A stretch of 64,000 bases of DNA from Hordeum vulgare subsp. vulgare (GCF_904849725.1 NC_058522.1:436695529-436759528), one strand, 5' to 3'. Numbered from the stretch's first letter, positions 24,326 through 36,328 are shown. Notes: a model not told the origin generated them from the letters alone. Numbers and translations: made by a program.

Positions 24326-25731
24326 CACGTTGAACATCTTTGTTTGCAAAGCAAGAATTATACAAGTAAAACTCAGAAAAAAGGGCGAGTAGACCAGGTA
24401 AGGCCTCTTTTTTCGTGTGTTGGCGTATGATATCTGTCATTTGCCTGATCACTTTCTTGAACTTTGTTTCGGACAACCAACCGACCCAACAAGTGTATCT
24501 TGCACAGCTTCAGTAATATCATCTTATTGCGGCACCCCTCAAGCATTGAAAAGGGTATCTTAGTGTCTATGCAATGATGATCTATTACCATACTAATGTA
24601 GGTTTTGGAAGGCTCAGTATATCATCAACCACCAGATGGTTCAACAGGTTTTCTTAGTGGCGGCTTCTCTAGATCTCCTAATTCACTGAACTGGTTCAAA
24701 GGAATAGCTAATACAGTTGTTAATTAGAGACACATCATAAACATCTATTTTAGCAACAAGCAGAGCAAAATCAGCATTTCAGACCTGAGACTTGGCTAAA
24801 CCGTGAACTATTAAAGTAAACATTGCACAAGCAAAAACAGAGGCTAAACGGTCATCTTGTTGGATGCCAACTAAATTTGTTATTTCCATTAACAGGGTCA
24901 GATGGTAGATGTGGAGCAGTATGTTATTGGCACAAGCACGATGCATATCCACTTTGATCAATGGAGTAACTTGATCAAATGCACTGCAAGGAAGGGCTTA
25001 ATGGAGTATCCTAGAAATCCATTGATGCACCAATGTTGTACTTGTACATTGTACCAAGAAAAAAGGAAGTGATGAAATTTTTGTAAACATGTTCAGTTGG
25101 AGCAGAGGAGAGACGAAAACAATCCTATTCCAATCGCCAAATCCAGTCAGAGTCTCCACTTCCCTGCGCTTGCAAGGAGGAAAAGAAAGCTCAGGTGAGC
25201 TCGAGTGGGGCAAAGGCGAGGGAGGTAGCGGGGAAGGGGACTACCGGCGGCCGCGGCCGATTGGCTTGGCGGGGAGTACGGTGGCTGGGGGCAGAAGCGG
25301 CCGATTGGCTTGGCGGGGCGGACGGTGGTTCGGGGCAGAAGGCCGGACGCGGCGCCAAGGAGCGGTTGTGACGGGAAGGCGGCGCGCCGGACCCCGACGA
25401 GGCGGGCAGACGGCAGCGTGTATTATGACCACCCTCCACGCACAACAGATAAGAAAAGGAAAACGCACTAGTAGTACGGTAGTAACTAGAGTAGATAGTA
25501 AGATAATCGACCGGCTCTATCACAGCATACCATGAAGAAACAAGAACGGCTGGTTCAAAATCTTTCACAAAATTCTTCCTACTTAACAACGAAATCTGGC
25601 AATATTTGCTATGTCTTCGTCAACTAACAAAATTTCTCCCCAACTGATCTTAAATTCAAGATCACATACCACGGCTCTCATCTTCGTTTGATAACGGCAT
25701 TCTCCAGTTAAGAAAACTCGCACTACTAGCT
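24326..25731. other. Intergenic DNA with a GC-rich island
   Basis: 24326-25080 is AT-rich with no recognised gene. 25085-25430 is a GC-rich block with open frames on both strands and a tandem duplication of about 44 bp near 25253-25345 (CCGATTGGCTTGGCGGGG occurs twice). It may be a promoter or first exon of a lost gene. 25440-25731 is the region just beyond the 3' end of the SWEET-like gene and would hold its 3' untranslated part. Confidence 0.4.
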
Positions 25732-25815
25732 CTCATACTCGTTCACCCATTGTGCTCTTCAAGCTCATCTTCTCTCATACTCCTTCACTCATTGTGCTCT
25801 TCAAGAGCATCTTCT
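25732..25815 (-). repeat. 42-bp tandem duplication across the stop codon of the SWEET-like gene
   Basis: Units 25774-25815 and 25732-25773 match at 38 of 42 bases by eye. On the minus strand the first unit encodes EDALEEHNE and the stop. The second would encode the related EDELEEHNG if read in frame, but lies beyond the stop. Confidence 0.85.
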
Positions 25816-28800
25816 TCTGGGAATAGCGCATAAATGAGATGAAGGCTCAGCGATAGAAAGCCCATCGCTGTGCTGGCGATGTTCGCAAGCTGAAATCACA
25901 CAACAGAGTATGCATATAAATTAGGAATGTTAACATTCATATGCATCCTTTGACGAACCCAAAGAGGAGTTTTGGTTTAGTTTACCTCAAACACCGTATG
26001 CTGGTAAGTGAGTGTCGCATACATCGCCCAGTACAGCGAAATCGTAAAGCTAGACGCCCTTGAATACACCAGCAGCGGTTTCATGTTGCGAATTACGATG
26101 GCTGGTGGACCGGCACGTGCACGATAAAGGACCCACTGTAATGGAAACACAGCCTTCAGACTAATAAAAACCTCTATGATCTTTCAAATGGACTGCAAAA
26201 TCAGTTTAATACAGAAAAAATTCAGACATTAAGGCACATACCACACTGTAGATGGGTATCGCCTGGGAGATCCCTTGAAAGACACTGGCGACAATAGCTA
26301 TCACTTTTGCTACGCAACTGTCTCTCTTGACTGGTACCAACATAGCAAACCATACATACAAGCCAACGAGGATGCCAAATCCACACAGGAATCCCAGACA
26401 CATCTACAGTCGCAGACAATTCATTAGCATGCATGAAGAAGAAGCAAAAAATGACATACTACAACATTACGGAAAAGAGTATGCTAGTACTAAATTACCT
26501 TGAAACCCATGCCATGGTCTACCACTAGCTTAAAGGTGATAAATACAGCCAGAAGAGCAAGGCCCGAAGCATTAGTTAGGACTGCCTCGAGTCCAACTAT
26601 CCTTCCGTCCTTCCCATTTAGCTGTACTATCGAAAACATTAACCATGATGCAGTACTCAGTGCAGATGAGATAAAATCAGGCATCGTGCAAAAAGCTGTG
26701 GTCGATGCAAGGTTACTGCCAGTGCTCCAGAACACAATGACGGGGTTGCAATATGTGATTACAGTTAAAACACATCCTGAAATGCAATATCATAGGTTAG
26801 CCATGATAATACATACTCGAAGTCTCGAAGAGTAGGTGCGCTTTGCTTCGAAGAAATCATATGAAGAACATACATCAACATATTTGAATTTCTCTTCAGT
26901 ATTACTAAGAATATTAGAGAGAGAAGGATTGTATTGTATATCCGAAGAAGTGATTGTGTTAATATAGGTGGTAGACACCAAGGAAACGAAAGAAAAAAAA
27001 ACACGAAAAGAGCAAGAGTACTTTCAGAAGCATGTCAAGCCAAACGGCTATAAGCTCTACATATTTCTGTAAATAACATATTTCTTAATCGATGACAATG
27101 TTATGCATATGCATATAGACTATAGGATACTCCCTCCGTTTCTAAATATAAGTCTTTATAGAGATTCCAATATAAGTCTTTTTAGAGATTCCAATATTGG
27201 ACTCTCTAAAAAGTATGTAGTCCATATTGGAATTTCTAAAAAGGCTTATATTTAGGATCGGAGGGAGTACATATAAAGACATGCAGAGAATGCAATTCAG
27301 AATGTCAGTTATTAAACAATCTGCTTCTAATAATTCAGACCGACACCGCTATTACAACTACTTGCAGACATTAGATGCATCCGTTGGACAACCATGCACA
27401 TATATTAGGCTTGCATCAATTGCAGAACCTAAGTAAGAAAATATGGACAAAAGTTGGATTCACATTTACAATGGGTACAACAACACAAAAGTATAAAAGT
27501 ACAGTTGGAAAGTTTCCAACTTGTTTTTCTCATCAGACAATGACACAAAAGTATAAATATGTGTCATTGACACATATTTTCATTTTCCTAAAATTGAAAA
27601 TTAATCTAACTACTATTGAACGATCAGCCATCCATTATCCAACTTGAATCAAGCATACACATCTTTTACTTCTCACAAGACAAGCAAAATAAAGGGTATT
27701 TGTTATGATGTTTCCAAGAAAACAACCACAAAGAGTTTATAAACCCATAGGCTCATCAATCATCATGTCACAGAGATTCGTAAAATGAAATAAGCAAGGA
27801 CTTGTGGTAACTAATTATCCATGCACCAAACGTTCTTCTAGGTTTGTAACTTCGGGAATGTAATTCATATGCACAGTGAAGGAATCTGCAAGTACATTTT
27901 GCTATTGCATAGTGGAATTATAACTGATCACCACATAAAATGTTTATATAATTGAAATCTTCTGTCTCCTTGTCATCCTCTCTTGGTTAATCCTTATTTG
28001 GTCAAAAACAAAACCTAACCACAATGATCCTTACCTTCAAAGGTGGCTTGATTTTCTACAAATACTTCTATGGAAAATGGACATCAACCATTTTCGTTCT
28101 TGTAGAAAGATTCTATTAAACCTTTTTGTTATGCTGGACACGCAATCCTCCCATCGTTTTTCCCAAACCGACTATATCCCCCACCCAATGGTCAATACAC
28201 TGGCCATGGAAATCCCAGTGTCCCCACATCTATTCTAATCTAGGAGTACTTTCAGGAACCTTTTAATAAGCAATAGGCAATTTTTTTGATTGTTCGCATC
28301 TCCAATTGGACCGTAATGATCATTAACCCAAGTATTGGACATGTCATGGTACATAATATGAAGGAACCATATTAGTTAGGGGGTGGATCCAAACCACTCG
28401 TGTCAGCATGGATCGGTTGCCAACCACATGACATCACAATGTGTGAACCATCAGTAACTGAAACCAAATTGGAAGGTAAAAAAAAACTTTATCTATGAAT
28501 ACAACAACGGCCTAGAATTTGTTCCATCTTGGATCTCATTGCCATCAATAAACGACATCCCAAATCATAGAGAAAAGAAGATGTCCAATGATAGCAGAGG
28601 TATTAATAGTAAGTTCAGTTAGCCCATATATGGTCATGCAAAGATATGAAATCAATGTGTACTTACATTCAAGTCCAATAACAAGCTACATTGGAAATAA
28701 AACAAACACCATAGAAGTCTTCTAAAAATGCTACCAAGTACCAACCATGTCAATGTCCTTATAATTTATACTGCAAGGTGTATATCGTTTGCTGATACAT

Positions 28801-30111
28801 CACATGAGCTCTTTCAAAGCATTGAAATTAAGGAAAAATCATTCAACTGGAAACAGCCAAATGGGTGGTGTCCTCTCTTCCAGATCAGAATCATTAGACA
28901 AAATAATACAGTAAGCTGAAATTATGTGATAACTCTCATCGTCTCACCTAAATTGAATTTTTTATGCAAAACATAGCATTTCTAGATTCATGTATTGCCT
29001 TATATCTGATTTGTACAAAATTATCAATATGCTTAGCATGACAAAAATATATAGATGCATAAGAAAACAACTTGACGGACAATTTATAAGCGAAACTGGT
29101 GATGCATTTACATGGATTTTTATGTTAAAAGAGAGGAGGGCTGATGTTGCTGCTTCTGCCCTTCCTAACTTCTTATTCAAAAGTTATGCTTGTAATAATT
29201 GTAAGTTTATCTTGCCTAAATGGAATCAGGAATGGGAATAATATTACGAAAACTATCAGTTGGATGCGTGAATTGCACTGCACTATCAATGATGTTACAG
29301 AGAGGAGGGTTGCTGCTGTTTTATAAGCCCTAAACTGAACGGTCTTATATCAGGGTAGTTCCAGTGAACACAACAAAGAGATTGTGCTTCGAAGATTGCA
29401 CGAGAGCTTACCAATGGCACTGATCACCATTTTGGTAAGTCTTTCCTCGGATGGCTTGGGTGGTGGTGGTGGTGGTGGTGATGCACCGTCTTTTTCGATG
29501 GCCTGCAGCAAATGCCTGTGAGGAGGATCCGAGGAGCACGGACATAGAGCAAAGTAATCTGTAAACTTTGAAATACAAAAAAGAACATGCCTTTCTGCCC
29601 TTCGCCCGCAGTGCAACCCCTTCATCCCCTTCATCCGCCATCGCCGCCTGCATAGTAGCCCCTTCGTCAACATTAGGAAACGGGTAATTATCTTGGCCCC
29701 GACTCGAATCTGGCAACAAAAGCAAACCTTCTGACGTTTTGCACTGGAAAAGCTGTTGAAACCATGGGACAAAGAAGGAGGCTCTGCTTCCGGTGTTGCG
29801 GAAGAACGGACGATGGAAGCGGCGATGCCACGCTTCAGCCCCGCTTCTGGAGAAGGAGACCATGCCGATGAGCCTCCAGCTTCCAACGCCTGGAACAATC
29901 GTTCATGCCGACAATGTAAGAGAAACAAGAAAAACAAGATCGGGATGAAACGGATGAGGAAAAGTTGTACCTTTAGGCCAAAGAAGGCTGGAGAAGAATC
30001 ACCGCGACTGGAATCGAAAACCCCACCCACATCCAGAAAACTCACAAGCAAAGAACCGAGCGCAAGCACGACAACAGCCACCATGAGTCGCTTGACCTTG
30101 ACCCCCCTCAT
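25785..30111 (-). CDS. Divergent SWEET-like (MtN3/saliva) membrane protein, 7 exons, 362 aa
   Basis: Proposed exons on the minus strand: 30111-29971, 29889-29728, 29502-29412, 26776-26499, 26403-26242, 26135-25986, 25889-25785. All introns are GT-AG and the frame stays open through every join. Residues 1-125 are an extension with a hydrophobic anchor (about 8-27) and a seven-proline run. Residues 126-362 form seven membrane segments in a 3-1-3 layout. Known SWEETs use a proline tetrad plus Trp and Asn pairs for gating and sugar binding. Here P143, P164, P274, P298, W176, W314, N200 and N331 sit at matching places. Overall sequence is far from standard SWEETs, and canonical ones lack the extension. 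Sugar transport is an inference. Introns 1 and 2 (81 and 225 bp) are stop-free multiples of three, so retained-intron forms of up to 464 aa are possible. Intron 3 is 2.6 kb and holds a Stowaway MITE. Confidence 0.7.
27130..27267. mobile_element. Stowaway (Mariner-type) MITE, 138 bp
   Basis: Ends CTCCCTCCGT and CGGAGGGAG are inverted repeats, with TA duplicated at 27128-27129 and 27268-27269. The interior folds back on itself (TAAATATAAGTCTTT paired with AAGGCTTATATTTA). It sits in intron 3 of the SWEET-like gene. Confidence 0.92.
27270..29411. other. Remainder of intron 3 of the SWEET-like gene
   Basis: AT-rich with no coding frame of note. A small palindrome around 27541-27575 (TGACACAAAAGTATAAATAT then TGTGTCA) could be a MITE relic. 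No splice-compatible exon was recognised. Confidence 0.5.
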
Positions 30112-30148
30112 CGCCTTGAGGGGTGTGGTTGGGCGGCCTGGCGGCGGC

Positions 30149-30247
30149 GCTCCTCTCCCCTGCTCGGTCCGTCTTCAGTCACGGAAAGGAAAAGAGGAGG
30201 GAAGGGGGCGCTCCTCTCCCCTGCTCAGTCCGTCATTCAGTCGCGGA
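30149..30247. repeat. 57-bp tandem duplication in the upstream region
   Basis: GGCGCTCCTCTCCCCTGCTC starts at 30149 and again at 30206, followed by near-identical TCAGTC(A/G)CGGAA. It lies about 40-140 bases before the proposed start codon of the SWEET-like gene. Confidence 0.8.
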
Positions 30248-30254
30248 ATGCCCC

Positions 30255-30502
30255 GGTTAACGGGGATTGGGGAGGTTTTAAGAGCAAGGGATTTCAGGGG
30301 ATTGGGTGAATCCCTTTGTTCTACCCAATCCTCTCAAATCCCTGGGGCTTTGCTTCCACTAGTTTCTCGAGGAGGATTTTGAAACACATGAATAGGAAGG
30401 GATTAAAGGGGAACGGAGAGGATTGGGCTAAGCAAACTCCTCCTATCAAATGGACGTCCGAGGATCTGCGGGGTTTCTGGCCTTAACCAATCCCCCTTAA
30501 CC
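30255..30502. mobile_element. Probable MITE with GGTTAA-type inverted ends
   Basis: The left end GGTTAACGGGGATTGG pairs with the right end CCAATCCCCCTTAACC with one mismatch. The interior carries further CAATCC/GGATTG phrases. Superfamily is uncertain, possibly Harbinger or hAT. It lies 144 bp upstream of the proposed start of the SWEET-like gene. Confidence 0.55.
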
Positions 30503-31072
30503 AAACGAGGCCGAAGGGAAAAGAAAGAGGGAAGGGGGAGGAGCGTTGTGAGGAAAAAAAGACACAGGAGGCATTTATAGATGGGTTCCTCCAAAGCCAC
30601 AATACAGGGTAAGTGTGGATGGTCCGGTCAATAATTGACCACCAAATTTCAATACATACAGGTTCGTTAGAGCTTCTTCACAAAATTTCAATTCATGTCC
30701 CGACCCGTAAAATAATCATTAAAATACGTGTCCGCATGAAAAAAATTGTCCGATCAAACTGTGTAAATGCGCCGGACCTGTAAATTTTTTTTTGAGGGGC
30801 GCCGTAAAATCTCACGTTCAACGCGTGAAAACGCAGGTTCTCTCCTTAACCCGACGGTGTCCTGTATCAAAGAAAAGCGGTTGGGGGGGTTCATTTCAGC
30901 CCGGTGTTTCCCACCCCCTTTCATAGCCGCCCGTCATCGGTTGCGCCAGTCTGCCGCCGGCTATTCCGGCCATCCGCGGATGGGATCACCCCGTCGGGGC
31001 GCCCCTCACCCGGTTCCACCTAGCTACTTCACCGGCTCCCCGGATTCGCTAAGCCGAGCAGCCCCGAGTCGT

Positions 31073-31968
31073 TGGTAAGTCTTCAGGGCAGACTTCCAAA
31101 CCCTCACAAACTTGGTCACCCGGCGATCCACAATTGACTGCTGGAAAGCTCTAGACCATGACGCCTAACCGTCTGGAGGATGCACAGTCCTCAAAGGTAA
31201 AAGGCTTCGGTCCCACACAGGAACAACTTCTTCAGTGATGCTCAATCACTAGGTTTAGTTTGTGGTTTCGGTGTATGGTGTATTTCCTCACTGATGAATT
31301 ACTCTCGAAGGCTCTGAGGAATTGGGTTGCTCTTATGACAAGTGTCAGTTTCTAACGGAGCAGCCAACCAACTAGTGGTTGTGGGGGTGGCTATTTATAG
31401 TCTGGGAGCATCCCGACATGATTTGACACTAATGCCCTTAAGTAATATGACCGTTGGAGTGGATAAGACCAATGACTTGGCGTGGCTATCGAAACGGTCG
31501 GAACCCTCAAATGTGAGAGTCCTCATGTCACTCGTATTCCTCATTTGAGGCTTTTGGTAGGATTAGGCTTGGGTTGAGCATCATGAGGAAATTCATTCCA
31601 TAGTGTAACTTCGACCCCCTTTAACAGTACGGTGTTCCTATTACTCAAATGCGAAGAAAGTAAAATAGAAAGTGTAAATCTTCATGCTTCAAATTCTTCA
31701 GAGTGATTTTCTTCAGGACACACCGGACTTTTCAATATCAGTATCTTCATGAGGAATATCAATTTTATCGCAGATTCCTCGCGATTCATTTCTTCAGCTT
31801 CAGACCATTTTCTTCAACTAAAGGCATACATTTTTAGGGGTCGATATTCTTCAAATATCTCAAACTCCTAAATGACTTATAGATCCTGTGTACACTCACA
31901 AACACATTAGATACTTAACCTATAAGTCTTCAAACCACCAAAATCACTAAGGGGCACTAGATGCACTT
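31073..31968 (-). mobile_element. Truncated LTR, same family as 61211-62489
   Basis: On the minus strand it reads from GTGCATCTAGTGCCCC at its start, through a TATAAATAG promoter motif near 31400, to a break at 31073. Many phrases, such as the GACGCCTAACCGTCTGGA block, match 61724-62487. About 500 bp of the LTR 3' end are missing. Confidence 0.75.
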
Positions 31969-32607
31969 ACAGGGTCTAACGACGGCTGCTCGGGCATTCG
32001 GCATAGGGATCACCAGAGGGCTTAGGGAGGGGCTTGGGAGGTTGCTCGAGGACGTCACAGGCTCGGGAACGCCCTAATATAGCTGCGGTGAGGGGCTCTC
32101 GCGATGCCAGGAGAAGCTCCGAGAATCCATGGCGGGATTCCCTCTGCATACACCTCCAAGGGCAAGGGGATGAGGGGAGGAGGGCTCTAGAGGGTTCACG
32201 CACGCCGGGAGAAACTCTGCGACACTCCCGGACAAGTTAGAATCTGCTGGAGACAAGCTACCGAATACTCAAACGCACAGAGCTCTGTTTTCGCACGCTG
32301 GGCACGTGGTCACCATGGTGCCACGGCATTGTCATGCCCCACAAGCTCTCAAATCATGTCTAAGCTTATCTACACACTGTTCTGAGATGGAATGACACAA
32401 CGCACACCAGTGGGGAGCAATGAGGTGACCAAACCAAAGTCAAATAGTTTCCAACAACAAGGTGTTTGTGTTGTGGTGTGACCACCACACTGCACCTCTT
32501 GTCATGATCTTTAGCTGAGGTTGGCCACTCACTAAGTTCACTGTCCTGGCCAAAATTTAGCACAATCCAATAAGTCTAGAGGGCACTTCCTTTGTAACTT
32601 GGCATAC

Positions 32608-34134
32608 TGCTACGGCGACAGAAATCTTTTGTCGTCTCTTGAGCTTGCGTTGGTTTTTCCCTTGAAGAGGAAAGGGCGATGTAGCACAGGAGCAGTAAGT
32701 ATTTCCCTCAGTTTGAGAACCAAGGTATCAATCCAGTAGGAGAATCTCATCAAGTCCAGAGTACGTGCACAAACACAAAAGACCTTGCACCCAACGCTAT
32801 AAAGGAGTTGTCAATCCCTTCAAGATTGATTGCAAAGTGAGATCTGAAGGCGGAAAGTGCAACGAAGAAAAAGTGTAAGGCTGAAAATATGATGTGAAGT
32901 AGACCCGGGGGCCAAAGTGTTCACTAGAGACTTCTCTGAAAATAGCAAATATTACGGTGGGTGAACAAATTACCGTCGAGCAATTGATAGAACCGCGCAA
33001 AGTCATGACGATATCTAAGGCAATGATCATACATATAGGCATCACGTCCGAGACAAGTAGACCGATACTTTCTGCATCTACTACTATTACTCCACACATC
33101 GACCGCTATCCAGCATGCATCTAGTGTACTGAGTTCATGACGAACAGAGTAACGCCTTAAGAAAGATGCATGATGTAGAGGGATAAACTCAAACCAATGA
33201 TGAAAACCCCATCTTTTTACCCTTGATGGCAACAACATGATGCGTGCCTCGCTACCCCTTCTGTCACTTGGTGAGGTCACCGCACGGTATGAACCCAAAA
33301 CCAAGCACTTCTCCCATTGCACGAATCATAGATCAAGCTGGCCAACAAAAAACCACAACTCGAAGAGAATTACAAGGATATGAAATCATGCATAACAGAG
33401 CTCAGAAGAAACTCAAATAAGATTCATAGATAATCTGATCATAAATCCACAATTCATCGGATCTCGACAAACACACCGCAAAAGAAGATTACATCGGATA
33501 GATCTCCATGAAGATCATGGAGAACCTTGTATTGAAGATCCAAGAGAGAGAAGAAGCCATCTAGCTACTAGCTATGGACCTGTATGTCTATGGTGGACTA
33601 CTCACGCATCATCGGAGAGGTCATGGTGTGGATGAAGAAGCCCTCCGTATCCGAATCCCCCCTCCGGTAGGGCACCAGAACGTGCCCCAAATGGGATCTT
33701 GCGGAGACAGAAGCTTGCGGCGGCGGAAAAGTACTATCGATGATCTCTTGATTTTTCTGGAATTATTGGGAATATATAGGAAAAAGACCTAGGGCAGAGG
33801 TGGCCCAGGGAGCCCACAAGCCTGGGAGGCGCGGGCCCCCTGGCCGCGGCTAGGGGGCTTGTGGGGTCCCTGTTGGCCCCCTGCCTTGGTTCTCAAGCTT
33901 CCCGATCTTCTTCTGTTTCGGAAAAAATCTTTTCAGAAGTTTTATTCCGTTTGGACTCCATGTAAAATCCTCCTTTGAAAAGGGTCAAAAACACGGAAAA
34001 AACAGGAACTGGCACTTGGCACTGAGTTAATAAGTTAGTCCCAAAAATATATAAAAGGAATACTAAACATCCAAAGTTTGACAGGATAATAGCATGAAAC
34101 CATCAAAAATTATAGATACGTTGGAGACGTATCA
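32608..34134 (-). mobile_element. Solo LTR of a Sabrina-like Gypsy element (1527 bp)
   Basis: On the minus strand it opens TGATACGTCTCCAACGTATC and ends GCCGTAGCA. CATAC is duplicated at 32603-32607 and 34135-34139. The matching position in the other LARD LTR (44176-44180) has CATAC once and no insert, so the boundaries are proven within this window. No internal element sequence is left, as expected after recombination between two LTRs. Confidence 0.95.
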
Positions 34135-34979
34135 CATACTGACCATAAATGAAGAAGATGATGCTGGGGTTACATGGCTAAATGGAAATGGCTGAAACTT
34201 GGAGGAGACAAATGATTTGGGCATATGAAGTCGCTGTACAAGTTTCATACCATTTGCACAAAATATAAATGGTACTTCCTTCACAGTAATCCAATCTGGA
34301 AAGGATCTTAAATAATTTACGGAGGAATAATGGATTGATGGAATGGGCTAAATTTTGGTGGACAAGGATGATTTATCATAATGAACCACTTTGCAAAATT
34401 TCAGCTCAAGGGAAACAAGGAATCAAGCACTTCCTTTGCAAACAGAAAATCTGGACAAAATCTGCAAAGGGATGTTGTGCTCAATTTTTGAATTGGGGAA
34501 CTTGATATTTTGTTCGAAATGATGAATATATAGATATGAGAAGATCCAAAAATTATTTGGGTTTTTTTCTAGCTACCAAAATGGTAGCTCCTTTGGAAAG
34601 GCCCCAAAATGCAATATTGGCTTTAAATAGGAAAACTGCATTTTTCCCTACTTAGTGATGGCCAATATTTTATGAGAGCTTCATAGGATCACAAAGAATA
34701 TCTCCACAAGTTTTCATGACCTTGGGAGATGGATAGATATTTTCTTGGATTTAATTCCTCAGAAAGGCAGAAACAGGAATTAATTCTAGAAGAGAAATAT
34801 AGGACAGTATAACCGAGCCTAAAGCGAGCTCTCTCAGCGATTTTGCTTTTCTGACCGTCCGTTTTTTATGATTTAAACATTTTTGGCCGTCTGATATCGA
34901 GTCATTTAAACTGGCTCAACTGTCCTATGGGCTGCTGCTCCAGAGGCCGAATGGGAGCTCCCTGGTAAACTGGGCCGTC

Positions 34980-35510
34980 GGAAACCCAATCCAGCCCAGT
35001 TGCGCTTCGGTCGATCGACAAGCCCTCTCGACTTGAAAAAAGGATATTCCGTCGACCTGGTCGTTGCGGCTAACTTGCATCACCCTGGGATCGGCGGATC
35101 GCTAGACCAACCAGATCGGACGAGGGGAGTGGTCGATCCAGCTGACTTCTTGAGAGAGACAGAGAGTCCGAGACCAGGGTTCATCCAGCCGCCGCGGGCG
35201 ATGCGAGCAACAAGGGGATCGGTCGATCCAGTCGACACGGGCGATTCGTCTGATCGAAACTGCTTCACTAAGATTTCAAGACGCAATTATTGTTCAGTTT
35301 CTGTTCATACATTCATGGCCGATGATGGTATGTTTATATATGCTCCCTCCCATTTCTCTCTTCACTCAATGACTCAACCTTTCCATTCCGGCGGCAAGCC
35401 CTCCATGATGCTTGGAATATGTTTACCTATATTTCTTTTCAGTTCATGTGTAATTCATCCTTCCACGAAGAAATTGCCTTCTCTTGATGCCCTCTTCTTC
35501 TAAAACAATT
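34980..35510 (+). other. Open but unrecognised stretch in the Helitron
   Basis: A frame of 167 codons runs from 35000 to 35503. The first half is GC-rich with repeated GGTCGATC phrases (35015, 35130, 35220), and the second half lacks codon bias. It may be a captured 5' leader plus part of an intron. No domain was recognised. Confidence 0.3.
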
Positions 35511-35585
35511 ACATACAGGTGATGTTCATATTGGGTGTGTTTAGGCAGATGTTGGAGCTTGGCGATCTGTTTATTGATTTTGCAG

Positions 35586-35654
35586 GGCCAGGTGATGATG
35601 ACGTTCTTCAGCGCAGTCGTGAACCTGTTGTTCTGGGTGCTGATGGTGAAGCAG
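35586..35654 (+). pseudogene. Captured exon-like piece of an unknown membrane protein
   Basis: A 69-bp segment lies between a good acceptor (TTTTGCAG) and donor (GTAACA). It is in phase 0 at both ends and encodes 23 mostly hydrophobic residues (GQVMMTFFSAVVNLLFWVLM and three more). It looks like one internal exon of a host gene picked up by the Helitron. The parent gene is not recognised. Confidence 0.45.
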
Positions 35655-36328
35655 GTAACAAACGTAGGACCAACAACGTGAGAAAGTGAACCAGGTGCTC
35701 CTATTGGGGAAGTTACAAGACCTATGATCATATTACAGTCTCATCTTCGTCGTCGTAAGTACAACATGCTACGTACGACTTCACATTATCCTTACAGTAA
35801 TGATATTATGCATTCCAAACAGAATATGTGTGAAGAACGTGAACAGTAGTAGATATGTGATTGCACTGTGTTCAAAGCATTGCCATATTTCCAAAGACGA
35901 CTCCCTCCACAAGCCCCCCTAGATACTCTCTCTTCACGTGTCTATGTCGTTTCTTACTACTACTATCATTAAATAATCTGTAGCTAGAATTGCCTAAATA
36001 CAATTCATGTCTCAGTAGTGGTTTATGCATCTTGGCCATGTTCTGAACTTTCTATAGATAGAAGCAGAGTATGTTTTTTGTTTAAGAAACCATAAAGCCA
36101 AACCAGGAGCGAACATGATTCCAATTGTGTCTGTTCTAAACCTATGGACGTTGAACAATAGTAGAAGAACTAGGATTGAAACGATTGCAATAACATGTGC
36201 CAAAAAAAGTCTTGCGGCTTTTGAAAGTAGGATTATATGAAAATATGGTTTAATATGTCGATGGTGATCTAATGACAGGACATAAGCAGACTGTTGCGAT
36301 ATTCATGAAGGGCATAAAAATGTCATAC

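Larger units (their letters stand above)
30112..31072. other. Region upstream of the SWEET-like gene, with possible gene fragment
   Basis: The first 140 bases would hold the promoter and 5' leader of the minus-strand gene. They include a tandem duplication, with a probable MITE behind it. Beyond 30600 the sequence turns GC-rich. A + strand frame at 30767-31078 (about 100 codons, unrecognised, rich in Arg, Pro and Ser) starts in a context that looks like a grass 5' leader. It is cut at 31073 by an LTR fragment, so it may be the first exon of a gene lost to that insertion. Confidence 0.4.

Noticed and set aside
29408..29863. Second minus-strand frame of 151 codons overlapping the 5' part of the SWEET-like gene
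   Set aside because: It cannot be joined to the membrane exons in frame at the donor at 29411, and it begins inside proposed exon 2. The phase-0 model explains the locus better, though an alternative start cannot be excluded.
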